This document shows positions 1-6,758 of a DNA stretch of 22,460 nt, piece by piece (positions within the stretch are counted from its first letter, which is position 1; each line of letters starts with the position of its first letter). Below the pieces are notes generated by a model. It saw only the letters and a list, made by a program, of their open reading frames with translations. It made no database searches and was not told where the DNA came from. The position numbers and the translations under genes were made by a program. This DNA is from JAQICB01 sp046482735 (GTDB taxonomy: Bacteria > Bacteroidota > Bacteroidia > Bacteroidales > UBA1715): NCBI GenBank assembly GCA_046482735.1, contig JAWOEL010000044.1, forward strand, positions 1-22,460. The letters are read 5' to 3'.

Positions 1-222
1 ATTAAACCGAAAAAAAATGCAAAAGGTAATCGCTTATTCACCCCCGAAGATGTAAAAAACTTTCAAATCATTCATCATCTCGTCAAAGATCAGGGGCTCA
101 CACTCAAAGGAGCACAAAAAAAATTGGCAGACAATAAAGAAGGCACGCTTAAATCTGCCGAAATTATTAAAAAACTGACCGACATTAAAAGCAAACTACA
201 AAGCATTCAGGAACATTTATAG
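1..222 (+). CDS. MerR-family transcriptional regulator, C-terminal part (5' end outside window)
   Basis: The reading frame is open from base 1 to a TAG at 220-222, giving 73 residues of a protein that starts upstream. The segment GNRLFTPEDVKNFQIIHHLV, followed by GLTLKGAQKKL, matches the second half of a MerR-type winged-helix domain as seen in Bacteroidota regulators. A lysine-rich, probably coiled-coil tail (about residues 55-73) follows. The recognition helix is outside the window, so the target cannot be guessed. MerR proteins normally bind as dimers and distort promoter DNA, but this subgroup has no visible metal- or drug-binding cysteines. A hairpin at 302-328 may end its transcript. 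Family assignment is fairly secure; function is unknown. Confidence 0.7.
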   Translation: MKPKKNAKGNRLFTPEDVKNFQIIHHLVKDQGLTLKGAQKKLADNKEGTLKSAEIIKKLTDIKSKLQSIQEHL

Positions 223-301
223 GGAATTGGAATTGAATAAGGCACAAGGCATATCTCGCACATCCGCAAAGATAAATGAGCTTGTTTTAATCAATTTTAA
301 T

Positions 302-328
302 CCGGAAAAGATTCGTGTTTTTTTCCGG
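302..328. terminator. Hairpin, possible terminator of the MerR gene
   Basis: CCGGAAAA (302-309) is perfectly complementary to TTTTCCGG (321-328), with an 11-base loop. The T-run sits in the arm rather than after it, so it is a weak intrinsic terminator at best. It lies 80 bases after the MerR stop. Confidence 0.35.
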
Positions 329-681
329 TAAATATTTCTTGTACAATAATCAGCTAAAAATCACATCTCGCTTTCGCACACCAAACATATTTCAGCCCAA
401 TGCCAACGGCTTGGATATTCAGTGATCGAAATATACGTCCTGAAAGGATTTTCGTGCACACAGTCAAAACCATTTACACCATTTTCAAAGGATATAGTAC
501 CCACTCGCAACTGAACACCGAAGTGCATTATTCGAACAGAGCAAAACAAAATGTAAAAACCTGAACAAAGTGAAGTTCAACGAAGTTAATCCCATACACC
601 TGCACTAATAAGAAAAAGGCATACGATGAAGTTCCCTAAAATATATTTCCGGTACGTACACACTATATGAACTTTTTTTGC

Positions 682-689
682 TACTTTTG
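682..689 (+). promoter_or_regulatory. Candidate Bacteroidota -7 promoter box
   Basis: TACTTTTG matches the TAnnTTTG -7 consensus exactly. No clear -33 TTG stands about 20 bases upstream. It would give the 856-1410 gene a leader of about 160 bases, so it may serve that gene or be a relic. Confidence 0.35.
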
Positions 690-855
690 AATATAAAACA
701 TTCACAAAAAAGAATACTTATTTTACTCATTTACTGAAAAACAACACCTGTGCAGATAGTGGAAATATAAAGAAGTGGTTGGGGATATTTGTTAGTTGTA
801 AGCAATTGCAGAAAGACCACTAATTAGATTTTATTATATTTAAAAGCAAAAAAAC

Positions 856-1410
856 ATGACAAAGAAAATATATCAGATTCAGATTGCATTGAAGGGATTC
901 AAACCAAAGATTTGGAGAAGAATACTGATTCCCTCAGACTTATTGTTGTCGGATTTTCATATGCTTATTCAGATAACAATGGGATGGACAAATTCTCATT
1001 TACATCAATTTATTAAAAATCGGACTTTTTATACACAGAGAATGCAAGACGATGATTTTTGGGATGAAATGAACAATGTGGATTATAAAAAAATGAAAAT
1101 ATCTGATTTGTTAAATAAAGAGAAAGAGAAAATTGTCTATGAATATGACTTTGGTGATAGCTGGGAACATGATATTATATTAGAAAAGATACTACCGATA
1201 GATAATAATTTAAAGTATCCCATCTGCCTGACTGGAAAAATGAATTGTCCACCAGAAGATTGTGGGGGTGTTTGGGGATACTCTGATATGCTGGAAGTAT
1301 TAAAGGACCCAGATCATGAAGAATTTGAAAGTTACATAGAATGGCTTGGGGAAGAATTTGACCCGGAATTTTTTGATAAAAACGAGATTAACAAATTGTT
1401 GGGACAATAA
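856..1410 (+). CDS. pRiA4b ORF-3-like (IS1096 TnpR-like family) protein
   Basis: This 184-residue protein is soluble, with no signal peptide or membrane segment. The N-terminal YQIQIALKGFKPKIWRRILI, the central YEYDFGDSWEHDIILEKIL and the CPPEDCGGVWGY segment are the landmarks of the plasmid pRiA4b ORF-3-like family. This is a compact alpha/beta fold often found on plasmids and in accessory regions, with no settled biochemical role. Its length is normal for the single-domain form, so it looks intact. The two cysteines in the CPPEDC loop are typical. It stands alone in a gene-poor segment, 166 bases after a -7 box and just upstream of the repeat at 1542-1761, which suits accessory DNA. The family call is firm. 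The name does not imply transposase or plasmid function here. Confidence 0.88.
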   Translation: MTKKIYQIQIALKGFKPKIWRRILIPSDLLLSDFHMLIQITMGWTNSHLHQFIKNRTFYTQRMQDDDFWDEMNNVDYKKMKISDLLNKEKEKIVYEYDFGDSWEHDIILEKILPIDNNLKYPICLTGKMNCPPEDCGGVWGYSDMLEVLKDPDHEEFESYIEWLGEEFDPEFFDKNEINKLLGQ

Positions 1411-1541
1411 GATAATAGATGTAATGAACTACACTAAAGGTGTACACTGATGTGTTTGATACTATAAATACAAGGATTCATATTCTCTTGTGATGACCAT
1501 TAAAAGTATACATCATTAAAAAAAATGTTATGATTTCAAAC

Positions 1542-1761
1542 TGACTCCGGTAGGAGTCAAATATCTGTAGAAATAAATACTCGAAGTTATTTTTTGAATC
1601 CGTTAGGATTCACACACCAAAAACATGCGACATCCTCCGGAGTCATGAAATAACATGATACTGATATGCAATTTTCTACAGACATACAACCACGCTGTGG
1701 TTGAGAGTAGAAAAACATACAATTTTATTACATAATACAGTGCAGTGCAAATTAAAAGTTT
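1542..1761 (+). repeat. Structured BIME/REP-like repeat, copy 1
   Basis: Non-coding unit with a second copy at 3038-3258. From 1542 to 1708 the copies differ at only two bases (1617 C/A and 1645 A/G), with no gaps; identity then drops to roughly 80-85% up to 1761. Internal plan: hairpin TGACTCC-ggta-GGAGTCA (1542-1559), one base, arm ATATCTGTAGAAA (1561-1573), hairpin TGAATCC-gtta-GGATTCA (1595-1612), palindrome CTCCGGAG (1635-1642), arm TTTCTACAGACAT (1673-1685, complementary to the first arm at 12 of 13 bases), one base, hairpin CAACCAC-gct-GTGGTTG (1687-1703). Homology starts sharply at the first base of the first hairpin. No ORF lies inside. The layout resembles REP/BIME elements mobilised by IS200-like tyrosine transposases, but no such transposase is in the window. 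Confidence 0.9.
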
Positions 1762-1869
1762 GATTTTATTTCTCGGTATCCGGAAAAAATGTAATTTTAT
1801 TGAAATTATTGAAAAAATTAGTGTTAAAGAAACATACTGTAATAATACACAAATAGCAGGAAAATATAA

Positions 1870-2424
1870 ATGACAAAAAGATTTTGTTTAATACTTTTAG
1901 TCTTTAGTTTATTAATAAAATGTACTAAAGATGAACCAACATACCGCCTTCCGGGTTTTCAAAATCCGGTAATTACCGGATATACAGCTGTTGACGATGC
2001 CGGAAATCATCTGTATATAGTTGGCACACCAAATACATTCATAAAACACGGTACCCCTGAGACAATTATAGGTAATAACGATACCGATTTAATTTCAGAT
2101 TACAACTCTGCTTATAAGTTTTTGGTTTTTCCTAAACCTTGTGCTAATAATATCAACATTATAATATTTTCACCAAACAAATCATCTTTGAAAAAAATTT
2201 GGATTGTAAAAGCACGATATTATACAGAAAAAGAAACCTCTAATAATTTAGGATTTCAAAGTTTTAATTCGGGTGGGACTCCTCTCATTCAAACTGAATT
2301 TAGAGGAGAAGAAAAAGATATTGATGTTTCAAATTTATCTGATGGATATTACAGAATTTACTTATCAGTTGATGATATGATTTTTTACGATAATTTAGTA
2401 GTTGATAAAAATTTTAACTTATGA
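1870..2424 (+). CDS. Putative surface lipoprotein, family unknown
   Basis: This 184-residue protein has a hydrophobic signal segment (residues 5-17) ending LLIKC, so Cys18 is the likely lipidated residue; Lys at -1 makes the lipobox imperfect. The residues after it, TKDEP, fit the K-(D/E)2 lipoprotein export signal described for surface lipoproteins in Bacteroidota, so cell-surface display is plausible. Residues about 84-182 run from FPKPCANNINIII to VSNLSDGYYRIYLSVDD and look like a beta-sandwich related in pattern to T9SS type A C-terminal domains (a PNP-like start, then L-x-x-G-x-Y). The TGA stop overlaps the ATG of the next gene by four bases, so the two are probably co-translated. The pair sits between the two copies of the 220-bp repeat. 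No function can be assigned. Confidence 0.75.
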   Translation: MTKRFCLILLVFSLLIKCTKDEPTYRLPGFQNPVITGYTAVDDAGNHLYIVGTPNTFIKHGTPETIIGNNDTDLISDYNSAYKFLVFPKPCANNINIIIFSPNKSSLKKIWIVKARYYTEKETSNNLGFQSFNSGGTPLIQTEFRGEEKDIDVSNLSDGYYRIYLSVDDMIFYDNLVVDKNFNL

Positions 2425-2930
2425 AAAATAAAACGTTACTTTTAGTATTATTGTTTTTAACCAGTATATGCAATTCCTTTTCACAAGAACAAATAAAAGG
2501 TGCAGGGTTAAGTGCATCTATTCAAGAAAGTCAGTACGGAATAATTATTCCAATCCGTTTTAATGATAAATTTGGTTTAGCTCCGGCTTTCACGGTAATG
2601 ACGGCTCAAAATAATGGTAGTGATTTAGGATTCTCTTTAGCTGTAAGATTTTACAATAAAAAAGAAAACATCTCTCCCTACTTTGGCTTACGTTTTGGCA
2701 CATTAATCTATATTCCATCTTCAACAAATCAAATCAATAAAGACAATACTATTGATATTCTTGGAGGAATTGCATATGGTGGAGAATATTATTTTTCAGA
2801 TAAATTCAGTTGTGGCATTGAAGCTCAGGGTAATATAACCAAATCAGATAAAAATTCTGATAGACTCGGAAACCCCGATGGAATCAATTTCAACCTTGGC
2901 ACAATGTTGTTTTTCTCTATTTATTTTTAA
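2421..2930 (+). CDS. Small outer-membrane beta-barrel protein, hypothetical
   Basis: This 169-residue protein has a clear signal peptide (residues 1-21, hydrophobic LLLVLLFLTSIC, then SFSQ). The mature part alternates short strands rich in glycine and aromatic residues: GLSASIQESQYGIIIPIRF, KFGLAPAFTVMT, LGFSLAVRFYN, ISPYFGLRFGTLIY, GGIAYGGEYYFSDKFSCGIE. It ends in FNLGTMLFFSIYF with a terminal Phe, as outer-membrane barrels do. The size suits an eight-stranded barrel of the OmpW/OMP_b-brl type. It starts on the ATGA overlap with the lipoprotein gene upstream, so the products probably act together in the outer membrane. No specific family name is supported. Confidence 0.75.
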   Translation: MKNKTLLLVLLFLTSICNSFSQEQIKGAGLSASIQESQYGIIIPIRFNDKFGLAPAFTVMTAQNNGSDLGFSLAVRFYNKKENISPYFGLRFGTLIYIPSSTNQINKDNTIDILGGIAYGGEYYFSDKFSCGIEAQGNITKSDKNSDRLGNPDGINFNLGTMLFFSIYF

Positions 2931-3037
2931 AGATCACCTGAAGCAACCGGTAATACCTGCTGTACACTTCCGGTTCTATCAATAAATATCAATAAAGTAA
3001 GGGGAATAATAAAAAAACACCTAACTCTATAAATACA

Positions 3038-3258
3038 TGACTCCGGTAGGAGTCAAATATCTGTAGAAATAAATACTCGAAGTTATTTTTTGAATCCGTT
3101 AGGATTCACACAACAAAAACATGCGACATCCTCCGGAGTCGTGAAATAACATGATACTGATATGCAATTTTCTACAGACATACAACCACGCTGTGGTTGA
3201 GAGTTGAGAATCATACAATTATATTACATATGTACAGTGCGGTGCAAATTAAAAGTTT
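3038..3258 (+). repeat. Structured BIME/REP-like repeat, copy 2
   Basis: Second copy of the 1542-1761 unit, in the same orientation, offset by 1496 bases. All structural parts are kept: outer hairpin 3038-3055, arm 3057-3069, second hairpin 3091-3108, palindrome 3131-3138, inverted arm 3169-3181, and hairpin 3183-3199. The less conserved tail runs to 3258, where the TGCAAATTAAAAGTTT block shared with copy 1 ends. With copy 1 it brackets the lipoprotein/barrel gene pair as direct repeats. Confidence 0.9.
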
Positions 3259-3575
3259 AGAAAATTTTTCTCTGTATTCAAAAAACTGAACTTTTATTAA
3301 AATCATAGAACATGACAGGAGGTTTTTGAACAGCGTGTTCCGAAAATTTCAGGAGACTGGCGTTCGGACATATAATAACGTCGATATAATTTTTGAGTTC
3401 AGAACGCTTAGAAATAGTAAGATTCGATTAAAAATAATGAGTATTATCGGGATAAATCGAATTATTTTTAAGAAGAAGATTGCTGTTTATAAGCGTTTCA
3501 TTGATTGCTTTGTGTAAAATATTGAAAAATTACGTCGAACTCACGTTATTAGAAAATACAATATCAGCTATGACC
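3259..3575. other. Intergenic stretch, no supported gene
   Basis: Weak similarity to the DNA after repeat copy 1 continues to about 3306. A 63-codon ORF with a TTG start (3326-3517) follows an AGGAGG sequence, but its lysine/isoleucine-rich product resembles nothing I know and may be chance. An imperfect inverted repeat (TCCGAA / TTCGGA) lies at about 3336-3370. Confidence 0.45.
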
Positions 3576-3986
3576 TTATATATTTTTAATTAAAAAACGG
3601 AGATCATTACAAATTTGTCTTTTTTGTTCGTGTGAAAGAACTTTTTCAATTTTTTCTTCACATTTTTTTTTGTGTTCTGTAATTTTTGAGACTATTTCTT
3701 TTCCTTTTGGTGTGAATTTTATTGCTATAGCTCTTCTGTCTGTGGTGTTTGTTTCCCGACATATGTAATTATGATTTACTAAACTATCTATTATTCGACT
3801 CATACGTGATTGCGAAACTGACATTGTTTCTTGTAATTTACGTATATTTAAATCAGGCACTGTCAAACTTGCTACTATAAAATGAAATTCTGCCATACTC
3901 AATCCCAGATCTTTTTGCAACTGCTCATCATTTTCTATACATTTTTTTTGTAAATCTTGTAATAAATCCTGTATGCTTTCCTTCAT
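3576..3986 (-). CDS. MarR-family transcriptional regulator
   Basis: The ATG at 3986 is preferred over an in-frame TTG at 3998, because the likely -7 box (4013-4020) leaves only a very short leader for the TTG. The product is 136 residues, typical of MarR. The winged helix is visible: LNIRKLQETMSVSQSRMSRI is the helix-turn-helix with its recognition helix, and TNTTDRRAIAIKFTPKGKE is the wing, with the conserved D-R-R pattern. Flanking helices (residues about 1-30 and 105-136) supply the dimer interface. It is divergent from the porin gene at 4125, with a 9-bp palindrome between them. It therefore probably represses the porin gene (and perhaps the membrane-protein gene at 5550), and perhaps itself. 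No cysteine-based redox sensing is evident. The ligand is unknown. Confidence 0.9.
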   Translation of the reverse strand: MKESIQDLLQDLQKKCIENDEQLQKDLGLSMAEFHFIVASLTVPDLNIRKLQETMSVSQSRMSRIIDSLVNHNYICRETNTTDRRAIAIKFTPKGKEIVSKITEHKKKCEEKIEKVLSHEQKRQICNDLRFLIKNI

Positions 3987-4012
3987 TCTACCAGTCAATT
4001 ATTGTTTTTAAT

Positions 4013-4043
4013 CAAATATACTGGTTTAAATTTTTCTGTGCAA
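4013..4043 (-). promoter_or_regulatory. Promoter of the MarR gene
   Basis: On the minus strand the -7 box is TATATTTG (4013-4020), an exact TAnnTTTG, and TTG (4041-4043) is a -33 core 20 bases upstream. This is the normal Bacteroidota spacing. It leads into the ATG at 3986. Confidence 0.6.
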
Positions 4044-4065
4044 GTTATAAATAAATGCTAATATT

Positions 4066-4088
4066 ATTATATGCTATTGGCATATAAT
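4066..4088. promoter_or_regulatory. Palindromic operator candidate for the MarR protein
   Basis: ATTATATGC (4066-4074) and GCATATAAT (4080-4088) are a perfect 9-bp inverted repeat with a 5-base centre, TATTG. The size and symmetry suit a MarR dimer. It ends four bases before the porin -7 box (4092-4099), covering the expected -33 region, so a bound repressor would block that promoter. Confidence 0.65.
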
Positions 4089-4091
4089 TTG

Positions 4092-4099
4092 TATGTTTG
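4092..4099 (+). promoter_or_regulatory. -7 promoter box of the porin gene
   Basis: TATGTTTG matches TAnnTTTG exactly and lies 25 bases before the ATG at 4125. No -33 TTG is at the right distance; that position is taken by the palindrome at 4066-4088. Confidence 0.5.
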
Positions 4100-4124
4100 C
4101 ATCCACAATTAAAAATTAAAACCT

Positions 4125-5414
4125 ATGAAACGAATTATTACAACTATAGTATTTATCTCCACACTGTCATATTTCTCTATGGCACAATTTATTATTACAG
4201 GTGATATTCGCCCCCGTGCTGAACTTCGACATGGATATAAAATACCAGCAACTGACACATCAGTGTCAGCATTTTTTATTTCGCAACGAACGAGACTCTC
4301 TGCCAAGTATTCACAAAATGATTTTATATTTAAATTTGGAATTCAAGACATACGTGTATGGGGAGAAGATGATATATATACATCGTCCGGAACGTTCGGC
4401 GATACAGAAAGTTTGCAAACTTCAGAAGCCTGGGTGAAATATAAAATGCTCCCCAATCTATCAGCAACTATAGGTAGACAACCATTGCATTACGATTCAC
4501 AACGAATTTTAAGTACGAGGAATTGGAATCAGCATGGTCTTTTTTATGATGCATTGGTGTTTACATATCATGTCGACTCAACGCGTTTTGATGCCGGGGT
4601 TTCTTTTAACAATACTGAAGAGCGGGTGTTTGGTAGAGACTATTTTTCTAATACAAATAAATTTCAGGCCTTGCATTATTTATACGCAAAACATATGTTT
4701 TCCCGAGCTTTTGCGTTGAGTACAATTTTTATAACAACGGGATATACCAAACCGCATGAAAACAATAGTTTACACTACATGTTTACCAATGGTCTTGTTG
4801 CAAATTATTCGTGTTGCAATAGTCTTTCGATTGATGGTGAAGGATATTATCAATATGGGCATAATAATACCGGAACACGTGTTCGTGCATATTTTATAAC
4901 CGGAAACATCGCATATACACACAACAAACGTCTGAGGGCACATGTTGGTATTGATTATATGTCAGGACATGATGACTCTCACACAAATGAAGAATATCGT
5001 GGAACAGATCATTCTTTCGATCTATTATATGGTGCTCGATATAAATATTTTGGGAATATGAATCAATTTATGTTTGTAGGGAAACCATATGAACGTGCGG
5101 GTATGCGTGATGTGTATGCGTCTGCTACTTGGAGTCCTGTTCCAAAACACTCAACACAGGTTGCTGTTCATAAGTTTGCATTCTCTCAAGATTATCCTAC
5201 ATCAGAACATAATAGACATGTGGCATACGAAATAGATGTAATGTATAATTATAAAATTTCTGATATAGCACAATTTAAAGTTGGTGGTGGATATCTACTG
5301 CCCGGCAACACCTTACTCGAGGTGAAAAATATTAATGCTGCAGATGAAGGTACATCTTTATTTGCATGGATATCATGTAGCTTAAAACCAACAATTCATC
5401 TGGATTCAAAATAA
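4125..5414 (+). CDS. Alginate-export-type outer-membrane porin
   Basis: This 429-residue protein has a signal peptide (residues 1-20, ending SMAQ). The mature N-terminus, GDIRPRAELRHGY followed by SQRTRLSAKYSQNDFIFKFG, is the hallmark opening of the alginate export (AlgE-like) porin family in Bacteroidota. The next block, with WVKYKMLPNLSATIGRQPL and YDSQRILSTRNWNQHG, is also characteristic. About 18 amphipathic strands can be traced, with polar, histidine- and asparagine-rich loops. The length is typical. Despite the family name, substrates in Bacteroidota are mostly unknown; small anions or sugar acids are possible. It is controlled by a promoter with a MarR-type palindrome and is followed, after 135 bases, by a polytopic membrane protein that could move the same substrate across the inner membrane. 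The class call is strong; the substrate is unknown. Confidence 0.85.
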   Translation: MKRIITTIVFISTLSYFSMAQFIITGDIRPRAELRHGYKIPATDTSVSAFFISQRTRLSAKYSQNDFIFKFGIQDIRVWGEDDIYTSSGTFGDTESLQTSEAWVKYKMLPNLSATIGRQPLHYDSQRILSTRNWNQHGLFYDALVFTYHVDSTRFDAGVSFNNTEERVFGRDYFSNTNKFQALHYLYAKHMFSRAFALSTIFITTGYTKPHENNSLHYMFTNGLVANYSCCNSLSIDGEGYYQYGHNNTGTRVRAYFITGNIAYTHNKRLRAHVGIDYMSGHDDSHTNEEYRGTDHSFDLLYGARYKYFGNMNQFMFVGKPYERAGMRDVYASATWSPVPKHSTQVAVHKFAFSQDYPTSEHNRHVAYEIDVMYNYKISDIAQFKVGGGYLLPGNTLLEVKNINAADEGTSLFAWISCSLKPTIHLDSK

Positions 5415-5549
5415 AATAACATCATTACTATCTCTATAAACATATAAAAGTATTAATCAATTAAATAAAAGTGAAATATAAAACAACCGTAAAATAAAAT
5501 TTACAAAACATTTAAATATCAATAAGTACAAACAATTAAAATTACACGT

Positions 5550-6695
5550 ATGAAAACATTTAATCCATTAATTTTTTTATCATCATTAGGAGCCGGGGGA
5601 ATTGCGGTGGCACCGTTTGTGTATTTTCAGTACATTACTTCTCATGGGAAAGGGTTAGTAACATTTAGTCAGTTAATGAATGGCACATCAGGTATTGGCG
5701 AAACAAGCTTATACTATAGTATGCAAGCAATTATGATAGTATTTGCATTTCTTCATTTTGCATTAACTATTAAGTTATTACGAGATTTTATATCGTGGAA
5801 GAAATCAGGAAATTATACATCATATATTACCAATCCGGAAAAAAACACTGGTATATTAGCTATATTTACCAGTTTGGGAATGACATTTAATGTTTTTATT
5901 GGTGTTGTACGGTTTTTTATTCCTGCTTTATCACAAAATTTCCAAAGCCTAATGCTACCGGCTCTACTCGTATGGAGTATATTATGGCTTGCACTTATGT
6001 TTACAGAAATTAAACTCCTAAAACATAGTTTTCACGGAGATTTTGACATTTCAAATATTAGTTTTGGATGGTTATTGCATCCATTTGCGTTAGGTATGGT
6101 TACAGTAGCAGGATCAGGAATAGCAGCTATGGCACACAATCCTGATATTGCGAACACAGCAGCTTTTATGTCTATTATTTCGGGTAGTATGGGTATGTTT
6201 TTATTAGGAGTGAAACTCATTTCAATTTTCAAAAGTCATTTTGCCATGAAAGGCATGCCTGAACGACAATTTTTGCCGAGCTTTTTAATTGTAATTCCTA
6301 TTACAACGATTTATGCAATATCGTTTTTTCGTATCGGACATTACATCCAACATCAATTTAATGTAGAATTACCAATCTACTCAATTATTTCTATTGTAAT
6401 ACCTTTTGCATTTCAAACCTGGTATTTTGTGTTTGGGTTGGCAATGTTAAAAGATTACTTTAAAAAAGATTTTTTCAGAAAAGAATATTATGTAACTCTT
6501 TGGGCGTTTATATGTCCATTTGTTGGCTATTCAGTATTAGGTAGTTTTTTCTATAAATTATTTATGCCAAACATACTAATGCATACAGTTATTTTTGCTT
6601 CACTGATTGTTGCTATTGTATTTTTTGTTTTTGTAGGTATACGATACATTAAATATGAACATCTACAACATAAAGTTGCGACAAACAAAAAGTAA
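5550..6695 (+). CDS. Polytopic inner-membrane protein, SLAC1/TsoY-like
   Basis: This 381-residue, very hydrophobic protein has about ten membrane segments. It opens with FNPLIFLSSLGAGGIAVAPF, a motif I associate with the proteins named TsoY family (seleno)protein, which are distantly related to the tellurite-resistance/dicarboxylate (SLAC1-like) anion channels. FGWLLHPFALGMVTVAGSG (about residues 172-190) is a second conserved helix. There is only one cysteine, Cys322, in WAFICPFVGYSV, inside a predicted membrane segment; it may occupy the Sec/Cys site of that family. It is probably in the same MarR-controlled unit as the porin upstream, and a strong terminator (6720-6758) follows. Family membership is from memory of motifs and is moderately sure. 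The transported or modified substrate is unknown. Confidence 0.65.
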   Translation: MKTFNPLIFLSSLGAGGIAVAPFVYFQYITSHGKGLVTFSQLMNGTSGIGETSLYYSMQAIMIVFAFLHFALTIKLLRDFISWKKSGNYTSYITNPEKNTGILAIFTSLGMTFNVFIGVVRFFIPALSQNFQSLMLPALLVWSILWLALMFTEIKLLKHSFHGDFDISNISFGWLLHPFALGMVTVAGSGIAAMAHNPDIANTAAFMSIISGSMGMFLLGVKLISIFKSHFAMKGMPERQFLPSFLIVIPITTIYAISFFRIGHYIQHQFNVELPIYSIISIVIPFAFQTWYFVFGLAMLKDYFKKDFFRKEYYVTLWAFICPFVGYSVLGSFFYKLFMPNILMHTVIFASLIVAIVFFVFVGIRYIKYEHLQHKVATNKK

Positions 6696-6719
6696 GATTT
6701 ATTAATTATTCATTTCACG

Positions 6720-6758
6720 AAACACCTCATGTTCGATATATTTAAACATGAGGTGTTT
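6720..6758. terminator. Intrinsic terminator shared by convergent genes
   Basis: AAACACCTCATGTT (6720-6733) pairs perfectly with AACATGAGGTGTTT (6745-6758) around an 11-base loop. Two more Ts follow on the plus strand. It lies 25 bases after the membrane-protein gene and directly abuts the stop codon of map on the other strand, so it probably ends both transcripts. Confidence 0.85.

Larger units (their letters stand above)
223..855. other. Intergenic stretch without a convincing gene
   Basis: These 633 bases contain no ORF that reads like a protein family. The only visible structures are a hairpin at 302-328 and a Bacteroidota-type -7 box at 682-689, the latter 166 bases before the next gene. 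A 62-codon minus-strand ORF at 361-549 has low-complexity-free but unrecognisable content and no start-site support. No tRNA-like cloverleaf was seen. The stretch could be eroded gene remnants at the edge of an accessory region. Confidence 0.5.

Noticed and set aside
361..549. Minus-strand ORF of 62 codons in the first intergenic stretch
   Set aside because: No recognisable family, no -7 box or start context on that strand, and length is within chance.
1542..3258. CRISPR array interpretation of the repeats
   Set aside because: Only two long, internally structured copies 1.5 kb apart with genes between; no short regular repeats or spacers and no cas genes.
3326..3517. 63-codon ORF with TTG start after an AGGAGG sequence
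   Set aside because: Bacteroidota rarely rely on Shine-Dalgarno sites; the product is low-information Lys/Ile/Arg-rich sequence without family likeness.
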